Source: Actinophytocola sp963826035 (lineage in GTDB: Bacteria > Actinomycetota > Actinomycetes > Mycobacteriales > Pseudonocardiaceae). Taken from it: 64,000 nucleotides of DNA. The stretch's first letter is position 1. Every line of letters begins with the position of its first letter. This document shows, in pieces, positions 36,910-44,912 of this stretch. The stretch lies in assembly GCA_963826035.1 (NCBI GenBank), contig CAWGVZ010000003.1:558001-622000 (forward strand), given 5' to 3'. The notes below the pieces were generated by a model, which saw only the letters and a program-made list of their open reading frames with translations, had not been told where the DNA came from and did no database searches. Both the position numbers and the translations under genes were made by a program.

Positions 36910-38199
36910 TCAGGCGACCTCCACGTAGTCGAGTTCCGCCCAGCGGCTCACGTGTCGCAGCCGGATGGTGTTGTAGCCGGGGTTCAGCACGACGTCGGCC
37001 GCCACCTGCGTCCACACGTCCCAGCCGCGGTTCGGGTAGGTGACCACCTGCGCGGCGCCGCCGTTCACGGTGAGCGTGTGCTGCGCGTCGCCGTAGCCGG
37101 CCGCGTATCCGATGGACACCCGGTAGGCCCCGGCGGTCGGCGCGAACACCGGGATGTCCACCCAGCTGTCGGCGAAGTCGATCCGCGCGGCGACCGCGCC
37201 CTGCGACGCGCCCGCGGCACCCGTGCGGACGACCGCGTTGTTCAGCGTGCCGCGCTCCGCCTCGTACCGGACGCGACTACCGCGGACGACCGGATAGTCG
37301 TTGGCCCAGCCCAGATCCGCCACGTACATGCCGCGCCCGCCGCCGGCCAGGTGGCCGTGTAGGAAGATCCGTCCGGCGCCGATGTCCGCGCCGCCCGGCC
37401 CGTCGATGGCGCCGTCGACGGACGCGGTCGTCACCAGCGGCCGGAACGCGCGTTGGTACGGGCCGGTCAGCGAGCCGGAAACCGCGTAGCTCGTGTGGTA
37501 GTTGCCGGTCGTGTACACCCCGGCCGAGTAGAACAGGACGTAGTGCGCCGGACGCCGAACCAGCACGGGCGCCTCGATGACGCCCTGCTCCTCCGGCCGG
37601 TTGTTGCGCAGCAGCTCCACCCGGCCGCCGACGAACCCGGTGCCGTCGGCCGCCGTGCGCTGCAACCACAGGATGGTCGGCTGCCCGATGGCGTTGCCGT
37701 CGTTCTTGTACAACAGATAGCGGGTGCCGTCGGTGTCCACGAAGCTCGACGGGTCGATGTCGCCGCCCTCGCTCGCGTTGCACACCAAGGGTCGTGCCGA
37801 CGTCGGCACGAACGGTCCGTCCGGGCTGCTCGCGAGTGCCGCGCCGAGACACATCCGTGCGGTGGCGACGCTGGGACCGGTGAAGTACAGGAGAAACCGG
37901 CCGTCGGCGCGGCGAGACACGTCCGGCGCCCAGAATCCGCCGTTGCCCGCCCAGGAAGGCTTCTGGGTGAGCACGTCGCCGCGAATGGTCCACGGCCCAC
38001 CCGACGCGGGCGCCGTGGCGTGCGGCACCCGACCGTGCCGCGAGCTCGTCGAGTAGGCGTGGAACACCCCACCGGCCTCGATGACCTCCGGATCGGGAAA
38101 GTCCTGGGCGATGACCAGCCCCGGCGCCACAACGGGCGCGGCGGCCGCCGTCCCCGGCACGGCGAGCAGAGCGACAAGCAGCATGAGCACCTTGCGCAC
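36910..38199 (-). CDS. Secreted glycoside hydrolase family 43 enzyme with CBM6/35-like module
   Basis: A 429-residue exported enzyme. Signal peptide about 1-21 (VLMLLVALLAVPGTAAA). The five-bladed propeller carries the GH43 triad: DFPDPEVIEAG (general base Asp), DPSSFVDTDG (pKa-tuning Asp) and GVIEAPVLV (general acid Glu). From about residue 305 a CBM6-like beta-sandwich follows (RYEAERGTLNNAVV, WAELDYVEVA). Such enzymes remove arabinose or xylose from plant polysaccharides. The GTG at 38199 has GGGGAGG six bases upstream, better than an ATG twelve codons earlier. Confidence 0.85.
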   Translation of the reverse strand: MRKVLMLLVALLAVPGTAAAAPVVAPGLVIAQDFPDPEVIEAGGVFHAYSTSSRHGRVPHATAPASGGPWTIRGDVLTQKPSWAGNGGFWAPDVSRRADGRFLLYFTGPSVATARMCLGAALASSPDGPFVPTSARPLVCNASEGGDIDPSSFVDTDGTRYLLYKNDGNAIGQPTILWLQRTAADGTGFVGGRVELLRNNRPEEQGVIEAPVLVRRPAHYVLFYSAGVYTTGNYHTSYAVSGSLTGPYQRAFRPLVTTASVDGAIDGPGGADIGAGRIFLHGHLAGGGRGMYVADLGWANDYPVVRGSRVRYEAERGTLNNAVVRTGAAGASQGAVAARIDFADSWVDIPVFAPTAGAYRVSIGYAAGYGDAQHTLTVNGGAAQVVTYPNRGWDVWTQVAADVVLNPGYNTIRLRHVSRWAELDYVEVA

Positions 38200-38301
38200 A
38201 GGTGACCTCCCCGACCGGAGTTTTCTCTTGTGCACTCAGGCATAGCGCACGAACCGACCGAAGCGGCAGATCCACCAGGGTGACAGTGGGCGCCGTGGCC
38301 G

Positions 38302-38862
38302 CTACCTGCCGTCGGCCCCCACTGGCCGGTGAAACCATGCCTTGGTACCGAAGAACATGCAGACGGTGCCGCAGAGGATCAGTGCGGTGGATCCAAGCAA
38401 CCCGCCGATCACGGGCGCCCGCAGGTCGCCGAGCATGGCCGCGGTGACGGAGGACGCGACGAACGCGGTATGCACGAATGCGATGAGCGCGACCCCGATG
38501 AGCAGGACCCGAGCCCAGTTGCGCCCCGCACGCACGGCTCCGGCGAGCAGAACGGCGAACACGCCGACGAGCGCCCCGGTCCCCAGCACCACGAGAACCG
38601 ATGCCATGGCCACCCGCTCGACGGTGTCCGCCGCGGCGGTGGGATCGGTGTCGCGGGCAAGCCGAACGAACTCGGCACGCATGGGGTCGAGACGAGTGGC
38701 GCCGAGCGCCGACGCGACCGCGGCCGACAGTCCACCGAGGACCCAACACCAGAAGGCGATGGTGACCGCCCGAGGCCGAGCCAGCTCGATGAGCGCCGCC
38801 ATGGGCGGCCTGGAAAGCCGAGCGGTACTGGGCCGAGGCGGCTGAGCGTCGACTTCACTCAC
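38302..38862 (-). CDS. Four-helix membrane protein of unknown function
   Basis: A 186-residue protein with a Pro-rich N-terminus and about four helices (VTIAFWCWVLGGLSAAVA, ASVLVVLGTGALVGVFAVLL, VLLIGVALIAFVHTAFV, GLLGSTALILCGTVCMFF). The ATG overlaps the Hsp70-like stop (ATGA), so it is made with that protein and may be its membrane partner. No family assigned. Confidence 0.65.
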   Translation of the reverse strand: MSEVDAQPPRPSTARLSRPPMAALIELARPRAVTIAFWCWVLGGLSAAVASALGATRLDPMRAEFVRLARDTDPTAAADTVERVAMASVLVVLGTGALVGVFAVLLAGAVRAGRNWARVLLIGVALIAFVHTAFVASSVTAAMLGDLRAPVIGGLLGSTALILCGTVCMFFGTKAWFHRPVGADGR

Positions 38863-40595
38863 GGCGTGCCCTCACCAGGTGGCGGGTCCTCGGCCGGAGG
38901 TGGGTCCTCAGCGGGAGGCGGGTCCTCAGGCGTCGGGTCTGTGGTCGGATCCGTCGTGGGGTCCGTCGTCGGGTCTGTCGTCGGATCTGTCGTCGGATCT
39001 GTCGTCGGATCTGTCGTCGGATCTGTCGTCGGATCTGTCGTCGGATCCGTCGTCGGATCTGTCGTCGGATCCGTTGTCGGGGTTTCGCTGCCTCTCGGGT
39101 CCGGGCCCGTCGGGTCGGTCGTCGCGCCCCCCGTGCTGCCCGGTGGGTTGGTCACGCTCACCGGAGGTGTCCCGGCGATCAGCGCATCGCGGTTCTGGGA
39201 AGTCGTCGGAGTGGGGGCCAACGTCGTCGGGCTCTTCTCCGTCGGCTCGGCCTTCGGGCGGGTGGGCCCGGGCGGGGTCGTCTCCGTGTACGGCTCCCCC
39301 GTCCACGGGTCGACCACCTCCTCCGCCACAGGCTCTCCCGGCCCCGCCGCGGGTGCTGCCACGTCACCCTGCGCGGCCGCACCCCCGCCCTGCCCCACAT
39401 CCGAGCCCACCGTCCCGGCCATCATGATCAACGCGCCCGCGCAGGCGGCCAGCGCCACGCTCGCCGAGACCAGCCGCCGCCCCCGCACCGGCCGATCAGC
39501 CGCGACAACCGGCTCGGGAACCACCACCACCGCGGGGTCGAGCGACAGCGCCGCCCCCATGGCCACCACGGCCTTCGGGTCCGAGTCCACCGTCACCGGC
39601 AGGTCCAGCTCGGCCGACACCCGTTGCGCCACAAGCGGGATCCGCGACGAGCCACCGACCAGCAGCACGGCGGACAGGTCACCAGGTGTCATCCCCGCCG
39701 ATGCGAGCGTCCGCCGCATGGCCTCGATGGTCGAGTCGACGGCAGGCCCGATCAACGCCTCGAACTCCGACCGCACCATCCGGACCTGCGTACTCACCCC
39801 GGGCAGCAGCACGGGAATCGTCACCTCGGTGTCCGACGACAGCGCCTTCTTCGCCTCCGTGCACTCCCGCCGCAGCGTCGCCGCTGCGCTGCGCACCACC
39901 GGATCGCCGAAGTCCAGCCCCGTCCACGCCGCCCCGAGGCTCGCACGCACCTGGTCGAACACCGCGTCGTCGAAGTCCATCCCGCCGAGGGGATCGATGC
40001 CGTCCGGCCGCCCGACCAGCGCGAACCCGCCGTCGTCGAGCTGGTGCACGATGGCCGCGTCGAACGTGCCGCCGCCCAGGTCGTAGACGCCGATGGCCGA
40101 CCCCGGCGAAACATGCCGGGCCGCCGCGTAGGCGACAGCGGCGGCCGCCGGCTCGGTGACCAGCACCGCGTCGGCCAATCCCTGGAACCCGAGTGCGTCG
40201 GCGAACAGCGTGCGCTTGTGCTCGCCCCAGGACGCCGGATAGGTCACGGCGATCCCCTCGGGTGCCTGCCCCTCCCGCTCGGTCACCCGGTCGACCACCC
40301 AGCCGACGAACCGCGCGGCGAGCGTGTGCGCGCCGATCGGCTCACCGTGGACGAGCAGCGGGGTCGGGTCCCCGATCCGCCGCTTGACCTCACGGACCAC
40401 CCGATCCGGATCGGTCACCGCGCGCCGGATCGCGGCGTCGCCCATCACGTACGACCCGTCCGGCGCGACGAACACCACGGACGCCGCGGCGATCCCATTC
40501 TCACCGAGCGTAACCAGCTCGACGGGCTCTCCGGCACGCTGCACGGCAGCCGCCGTGAAGGTAGTACCGAAATCAATGCCCACCCGGTAACTCAT
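38859..40595 (-). CDS. Hsp70-type actin-like ATPase with membrane anchor and TTDP-repeat tail
   Basis: 578 residues. The N-terminal about 355 residues are an Hsp70 nucleotide-binding domain: GIDFGTTFTAA (phosphate 1), YDLGGGTFDAA (phosphate 2), LLVGGSSRIPLV (adenosine). There is no peptide-binding domain. One helix follows (SASVALAACAGALIMMAG, about residue 380), then a Pro/Thr/Asp tail of about 170 residues with roughly a dozen TTDP repeats and EDPPPA units. Topology: ATPase inside, tail outside. It is divergent from the DUF3558 lipoprotein and next to the iniBAC-like genes. Possibly an envelope-linked chaperone or cytoskeletal ATPase; function inferred. Confidence 0.82.
   Translation of the reverse strand: MSYRVGIDFGTTFTAAAVQRAGEPVELVTLGENGIAAASVVFVAPDGSYVMGDAAIRRAVTDPDRVVREVKRRIGDPTPLLVHGEPIGAHTLAARFVGWVVDRVTEREGQAPEGIAVTYPASWGEHKRTLFADALGFQGLADAVLVTEPAAAAVAYAAARHVSPGSAIGVYDLGGGTFDAAIVHQLDDGGFALVGRPDGIDPLGGMDFDDAVFDQVRASLGAAWTGLDFGDPVVRSAAATLRRECTEAKKALSSDTEVTIPVLLPGVSTQVRMVRSEFEALIGPAVDSTIEAMRRTLASAGMTPGDLSAVLLVGGSSRIPLVAQRVSAELDLPVTVDSDPKAVVAMGAALSLDPAVVVVPEPVVAADRPVRGRRLVSASVALAACAGALIMMAGTVGSDVGQGGGAAAQGDVAAPAAGPGEPVAEEVVDPWTGEPYTETTPPGPTRPKAEPTEKSPTTLAPTPTTSQNRDALIAGTPPVSVTNPPGSTGGATTDPTGPDPRGSETPTTDPTTDPTTDPTTDPTTDPTTDPTTDPTTDPTTDPTTDPTTDPTTDPTPEDPPPAEDPPPAEDPPPGEGTP
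38935..39085. repeat. 12-bp tandem repeat inside the Hsp70-like gene
   Basis: About a dozen copies of a 12-bp unit (GTCGGATCTGTC on the plus strand, with a few C/T changes), encoding Thr-Thr-Asp-Pro on the minus strand. Being a multiple of three, gain or loss keeps frame, so tail length may vary between strains. Confidence 0.8.
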
Positions 40596-40656
40596 GCACG
40601 CCTCCCAGCGAAACGCTTTCTAGGGAAGACGTATCCGGGCACCGAAACGTTACGAA

Positions 40657-40675
40657 TTTCACCATCTCGGTGAAA
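40657..40675. promoter_or_regulatory. Palindrome in the divergent Hsp70-like / lipoprotein promoter
   Basis: TTTCACC-ATCTC-GGTGAAA, a perfect 7-bp inverted repeat, about 60 bp from the Hsp70-like start and 25 bp before the lipoprotein GTG. It could be an operator for both genes. The binding protein is unknown. Confidence 0.45.
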
Positions 40676-40699
40676 AATGACGTAGCAGAAGGAAATGTT

Positions 40700-41215
40700 G
40701 TGATCCTCCGCCTTTTTGCCGCAGCGACGACTCTCTGCTGCGCCGCGTCCCTGACCGGCTGCGGAACCGACGAACCGGCACCCCCCGCGATCCCGGTCAT
40801 CGAGTCACCGAAAGGTCTGGTGGGCATCGATCCGTGCGCGCTCCTCACCGACGACAACCGCGCGACGCTCGGTCTCGGCGAGGGGATCCCCGGCCAGGAC
40901 GAGCTCGGCGCCAACTGCCAGTGGGCGCCACCGGACACACAGGACATACTTAAAGTGCAGCTCACCAGCTATACGGGCGGGGATGGGCTGACCGATCTGA
41001 CCGAACAGGTCGACCCGGCGGCCAGCCGGGTGCGGCTGTCCGGCTACCCGGCGTTGGAGACCTTCACCCCAGGCGGCCGCTTCTGTCGCTACGACGTCGG
41101 CATCTCCGAGGAGCAGGCGATCGTGGCCACCATGGCCGGTGGCGAACCCGACTCGTGCACGGCCCTGCAGAAACTACTCACCGCTGTCCTCTCGCGACTT
41201 CCCGCAGCCGAATAG
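40700..41215 (+). CDS. DUF3558 lipoprotein
   Basis: A 171-residue protein. A lipoprotein signal (LFAAATTLCCAASLTGCGTD; lipobox LTGC) is followed by the DUF3558 pattern: GIDPCALLTDDNRATLGLG, NCQWAPP, and a C-terminal CRYDVGISEEQAIVA and SCTALQKLL with paired cysteines. DUF3558 lipoproteins are abundant in Pseudonocardiales and mycobacteria (Lpq group); function is unknown. A GTG at 40700 preceded by AGAAGGA is chosen over one ten codons upstream. Located just ahead of the iniB-like genes, as an Lpq lipoprotein lies near iniBAC in mycobacteria. Confidence 0.8.
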   Translation: MILRLFAAATTLCCAASLTGCGTDEPAPPAIPVIESPKGLVGIDPCALLTDDNRATLGLGEGIPGQDELGANCQWAPPDTQDILKVQLTSYTGGDGLTDLTEQVDPAASRVRLSGYPALETFTPGGRFCRYDVGISEEQAIVATMAGGEPDSCTALQKLLTAVLSRLPAAE

Positions 41216-41236
41216 AGCGTTTCACGGTTCACCCGT

Positions 41237-41273
41237 CATTGGGGTGAATCCCCTAACAGCCCATTGGGGGTGA
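41237..41273. promoter_or_regulatory. Direct repeat CATTGGGG(G)TGA upstream of the iniB-like genes
   Basis: CATTGGGGTGA at 41237-41247 and CATTGGGGGTGA at 41262-41273, 25 bp apart. The first is followed by AATCCCCTAA, giving TTGGGGTG-N3-CCCCTA. A similar element (TTGGGGTG-N6-CCCCTA) lies before the IniR-like gene at 49072. This is the expected place for activator binding about 150-185 bp before the first acidic-protein gene. Confidence 0.5.
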
Positions 41274-41422
41274 GCCGGGAATCCCCAGGAGGGAGTCCGA
41301 CGAGATGCGGGCACAACCCCGATTGCCGATAGCGGCCAGCCCCATAAATTTCCTCCCATGCCGGGCGGAGACCCGTCGGGGCACCAGATCAACGACTCCG
41401 CTCACGAACAGGGAGCATTACA

Positions 41423-42214
41423 ATGGGTGACTTCAACTTCCAGCAGTACGTGGCGCCGGTGCAGGACGTCGACAACGACTCCTCGGGTGGCAGCGGCGGC
41501 GACGGCGGCCACGCCGGCAGCCTCGCCTTCGGCTACAACGACGCGAACGCCGATGGTGGACACGCCGACGGTGGCGACGGGGACGGCGGCAGCGGCGGCG
41601 ACGGCACGGGCACGGGTGGCGCCGGCGGCGCGGCCGCGGCCGGCGGTGCGGGCGGGGCCGGCGGTTGGGTCTGGGGCGAGGGCGGCGACGGCCTCGGGTT
41701 CGCCTTCGGCGGCGACGGCGGCGACGGCGGCGATGGTGACGGCGGCAGCGGTGGGGACGGCGACGGCGGCGACGCGGACGCCGACGCCGACGCGGACATC
41801 GACAACGACTCGTCCTCCGGCGACGCCGACGCGGACGGCGGTAGCGGCGGTGCGGGCGGGTCGCAGAGCAACTCGTCGAGCCAGAGCACGAGTGTGTCGA
41901 ACTCGTTCGAGAACGTGGCGAACGAGGACAACGACAACACCTACATCCGCGACTCCTACAACCAGGACAACGACGGCGTCGACAACAGCCACGGGCACAT
42001 CGTCGACAGCGTGGTGGCCGGCGACGACATCAAGGGCTCGCTGAACTCCGACGACGACGTCGACATCAGCAACTCGTACAACGACACCTACACCCAGACC
42101 AACACCGACGCGTCCGACGACGACACGTTCACCGACTCGTTCAACGGCAACAGCCAGGACAACGACGGACTCGACCTGGACATCGACGACATCGACGTCG
42201 ACGTCGACTTCTGA
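41423..42214 (+). CDS. Gly/Asp-rich protein with Asp/Asn repeat C-terminus (IniB-associated)
   Basis: 263 residues, no signal peptide. Residues about 20-150 are low-complexity Gly/Asp/Ala (GGSGGDGGHAGS, GGDGGDGDGGSGGDGDGGD, DADADADADIDND). From about 165 a repeat follows (NQDNDGVDNSHGHIVDSVVA, GDDIKGSLNSDDD, then TNTDASDDDTFTDSFN) that is also present in the next gene. The chain is extremely acidic, with almost no Lys/Arg. Such repeats may fold as a beta-solenoid binding metal ions, but this is speculative. A GGGAGC site precedes the ATG. First gene of the iniBAC-like operon. Confidence 0.75.
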   Translation: MGDFNFQQYVAPVQDVDNDSSGGSGGDGGHAGSLAFGYNDANADGGHADGGDGDGGSGGDGTGTGGAGGAAAAGGAGGAGGWVWGEGGDGLGFAFGGDGGDGGDGDGGSGGDGDGGDADADADADIDNDSSSGDADADGGSGGAGGSQSNSSSQSTSVSNSFENVANEDNDNTYIRDSYNQDNDGVDNSHGHIVDSVVAGDDIKGSLNSDDDVDISNSYNDTYTQTNTDASDDDTFTDSFNGNSQDNDGLDLDIDDIDVDVDF

Positions 42215-42220
42215 GATCGA

Positions 42221-42979
42221 GTGGTGGTGACCACGACCATCTCCTCGCTCATCGAGTTCCTGCTGGCGTTGCTCGGCGACGAACAGTTGGCGGCCGACTT
42301 CCGCGAGGATCCCGAGGGCGTACTCCAGGATCACGGCCTGGACAACATGTGCGGCACGGACATCGAAGACGTCGCACCGATGCTCGCGGACCAGGTAGGA
42401 GTCGAGGCGACGGGCATCCCGCGGTTCTCCGATGACGACGACACGGGCACGGCGATCACGACGATCACCAAGCACTACGTCATCAACCAGCCGCCGGATC
42501 TCACGGTCTACAACTACTACTACGTCGACGACAGCGACATCATCATCACGGTCGACGACCGCGACACCGTCAACATCCACGCCGAAGGCGACCTGACGAT
42601 CACGGACTCGTTCAACGAGGACAACGACATCACGGTCATCGACGAGTCCTTCAACCAGGACAACGACGGCGTGGACAACAAGGGTGGCTCGATCGACGAC
42701 AGCGTCGTCACGGGCGACGACATGTCCGATTCGATCAACTCCGACGACGACACCACGGTGTCGCAGTCGCACAACACGGTGGACACGGAGACGAACACCG
42801 ACCTGTCCTCGGACACGACGGTCGACGCCTCGTACAACGACAACACCATCGACAACGACGGCATCGATGTCGACGACATTCAGGTGGACTCGGCCCCCAC
42901 CGCCGTCCACGAGCCGGAGGGCTTGTGGCCGACGGAGGACGCCGACGCGGCGGACGCCGCGGAGGTACTGCCCGAGTAG
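42221..42979 (+). CDS. iniB: IniB-like acidic protein
   Basis: 252 residues. The N-terminal about 45 residues (SSLIEFLLALLGDEQLAADF, REDPEGVLQDHGL) match the IniB N-terminal domain. A beta-rich region (TVYNYYYVDDSDIIITVDD) leads to the same Asp/Asn repeat as the preceding protein (NQDNDGVDNKGGSIDDSVVT, GDDMSDSINSDDD, DNDGIDVDDIQVD). IniB of mycobacteria is a Gly-rich protein induced by cell-wall inhibitors; its role is unknown. Starts at one of three GTG codons 6 bp after the upstream stop. A long hairpin separates it from the dynamin genes. Symbol by domain and synteny. Confidence 0.78.
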   Translation: MVVTTTISSLIEFLLALLGDEQLAADFREDPEGVLQDHGLDNMCGTDIEDVAPMLADQVGVEATGIPRFSDDDDTGTAITTITKHYVINQPPDLTVYNYYYVDDSDIIITVDDRDTVNIHAEGDLTITDSFNEDNDITVIDESFNQDNDGVDNKGGSIDDSVVTGDDMSDSINSDDDTTVSQSHNTVDTETNTDLSSDTTVDASYNDNTIDNDGIDVDDIQVDSAPTAVHEPEGLWPTEDADAADAAEVLPE

Positions 42980-42990
42980 GTACCGCTCTC

Positions 42991-43022
42991 CGTCCGGGAT
43001 GCCTCGCGGGGCATCCCGGACG
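42991..43022 (+). terminator. Strong hairpin between iniB-like and iniA-like genes
   Basis: A perfect 13-bp stem (CGTCCGGGATGCC / GGCATCCCGGACG) with a 6-nt loop, between the IniB-like stop and the AGGAGG site of the dynamin gene. No T tract. It could be a partial terminator or a 3' stabiliser that makes the acidic proteins more abundant than the GTPases. Confidence 0.6.
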
Positions 43023-43061
43023 GACGGCGTTCACCCGGACGCGGTTTACGAGGAGGAACGG

Positions 43062-44912
43062 ATGCGACGCTCGGACTCGGTGACGATCCTGGACCAGGCG
43101 CTCAGCACGATCGCGCCCTACCAGCGGCCCGATCTCGAGGAGCGGTTGCGGCAGGCGGGCCACCGGCTGCGGACCGACCGGGTTCGGGTGCTCGTGGTCG
43201 GGGAGTTCAAGCAGGGCAAGAGCCTGCTGGTGAACGGTCTCGTGCGAGCGCCCGTGTGCCCGGTGTTCGACGACGTCGCGACGTCCGTGCCGACGGTCGT
43301 CGGCTACGCGGAGAAGCCGGTGGCGGCACTGGTTCGCGTGGTCGAGCCGGCGCGGGACGGCGTCCCGGCGAAGCTCGAGCGGGTGGAGCTGCCGATCGAG
43401 GAGCTGGCCAAGCACATCGCCGAGACCGGAAACCCTGGGAACGAAGAGGGTTGGCGGCACGCGGAGATCGGCATTCCCCGCGCTCTGTTGGCCGGGCTGG
43501 AGATCGTCGACACCCCGGGGGTCGGCGGGCTGGCTTCCACGCACGGCGCGGCGACCATGGCCGAGCTACCGACAGCCGACGCCGTGCTGTTCGTGTCGGA
43601 CGCGTCCCAGGAGTACACGGCTCCCGAACTCGAGTTCCTCCGGCAGGCCACCAAGGTCTGCCCGAATGTCGCCTGTGTACTGAGTAAGACCGACCTGTAC
43701 CCGGAATGGGAACGGATCGCGGCACTCGACCGCGCGCACCTGGCCGACTCGGGCATCGAAGCCGAGCTGTTGACCGTGTCCTCGGCACTGCGGGTGCATG
43801 CCATCCGCAACGACGATGACGCGGCGGACGAGGAGTCCGGGTTCCCCGCGCTGCTCTCGTATCTGCGTGGTCAGGTGGTGAGCCAAGCCGACCTGTTGGC
43901 CAGGCGGTCGACCGCGCACGACGTCGTGGCCGTCACCAACCAGCTGGCCACCGCACTGCTGGCCGAGCAGACCAGCTACGCCGATCCCGAGAGTGCGGCG
44001 CACGTGATCAGTCAGCTCACGGAGGCGAAGCAACAGGCGGCCGCGCTGAAGGAGCGCTCGGCCCGCTGGCAGCACACGCTCAGCGACGGGGTGGCCGACC
44101 TGAACGCCGACATCGACTACGACCTGCGGGACCGGATGCGCGACATCGTCCGCGAGGCCGAGGAGGAGGTCAACCAGGCGGGCGACCCGCGCAAGATCTG
44201 GGACCAGCTGTCCGTCTGGGTGGAGCAGGAGGTGAGCGCGGCGGTCGCCGCGAACTTCCTGTGGGCCGCCCAACGCGCGCGGTGGCTGGCCGGTCAGGTG
44301 GCCGAACACTTCTCCGGTGATCAGGACCTGCTACCGAAGATCCGGGCCACGAGCGAGGATCCGCTTGCGCAGGTGCACGCCATGGAGCTGCGGGCCGGCG
44401 AACCGTTCGGCCTCGGGCAGAAGGCGTTGAGCGGGCTGCGCGGCGGCTATGTCGGTGTGTTGATGTTCGGCATGCTGGGGACGATCGTCGGGCTGTCGCT
44501 GCTGAACCCGTTCTCCATCGGCGCCGGGTTGTTGCTCGGTGCGAAAGGACTGACCGACGACCGCAGGAGGGTGTACGCGAAACGCCAGTCGGAGGCGAAG
44601 GCCGCGATCCGGAGGTACTCCGACGACGTGATCTTCCAGGCGGGTAAGGAATCCAGGGAGCTGCTGCGGCGGGTGCAGCGCGATCTGCGGGACTTCTACA
44701 TCGATCGGGCGGAGGAGACGAACCGGTCGCTGAAGGAGTCGCTGTCGAAGGCCGAACAGTCGGTGCGGGCGTCGAAGGACGAGCAGCGCAGGCGGCTGGC
44801 GGAGATCCCGGCGGAACTGGCGCGGCTGGAAGCGTTGCAGGAGCGGGCCGTATCGTTACTGCCACCGGTACTGCCACCGTTGCCGCCGCGTCAGCTCGAG
44901 GCGGCGACGTGA
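43062..44912 (+). CDS. iniA: Dynamin-like GTPase (IniA-like)
   Basis: 616 residues. G1 VVGEFKQGKSLLVN near residue 45, G3 IVDTPGVGG near 150, G4 LSKTDLY near 207. A helical bundle follows, then a membrane hairpin (VGVLMFGMLGTIVGLSLLNP, FSIGAGLLLGAKGL, about 465-500) and a coiled coil with a Pro-rich end. This is the bacterial dynamin layout of mycobacterial IniA, which bends and fuses membranes upon GTP hydrolysis and helps cells survive cell-wall drugs. AGGAGG six bases before the ATG. GTGA overlap with the next gene. Likely a heteromeric pair with it. Confidence 0.86.
   Translation: MRRSDSVTILDQALSTIAPYQRPDLEERLRQAGHRLRTDRVRVLVVGEFKQGKSLLVNGLVRAPVCPVFDDVATSVPTVVGYAEKPVAALVRVVEPARDGVPAKLERVELPIEELAKHIAETGNPGNEEGWRHAEIGIPRALLAGLEIVDTPGVGGLASTHGAATMAELPTADAVLFVSDASQEYTAPELEFLRQATKVCPNVACVLSKTDLYPEWERIAALDRAHLADSGIEAELLTVSSALRVHAIRNDDDAADEESGFPALLSYLRGQVVSQADLLARRSTAHDVVAVTNQLATALLAEQTSYADPESAAHVISQLTEAKQQAAALKERSARWQHTLSDGVADLNADIDYDLRDRMRDIVREAEEEVNQAGDPRKIWDQLSVWVEQEVSAAVAANFLWAAQRARWLAGQVAEHFSGDQDLLPKIRATSEDPLAQVHAMELRAGEPFGLGQKALSGLRGGYVGVLMFGMLGTIVGLSLLNPFSIGAGLLLGAKGLTDDRRRVYAKRQSEAKAAIRRYSDDVIFQAGKESRELLRRVQRDLRDFYIDRAEETNRSLKESLSKAEQSVRASKDEQRRRLAEIPAELARLEALQERAVSLLPPVLPPLPPRQLEAAT

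Noticed and set aside
38935..39085. CRISPR-like regular repeats
   Set aside because: The 12-bp units are contiguous, have no spacers and are in frame within a coding gene.
41402..42910. A 502-codon minus-strand frame opposite the acidic-protein genes, rich in Val and Asp
   Set aside because: It is the mirror of GAC/GTC-rich plus-strand codons; it spans two real genes with ribosome sites and has no start signal or domain.
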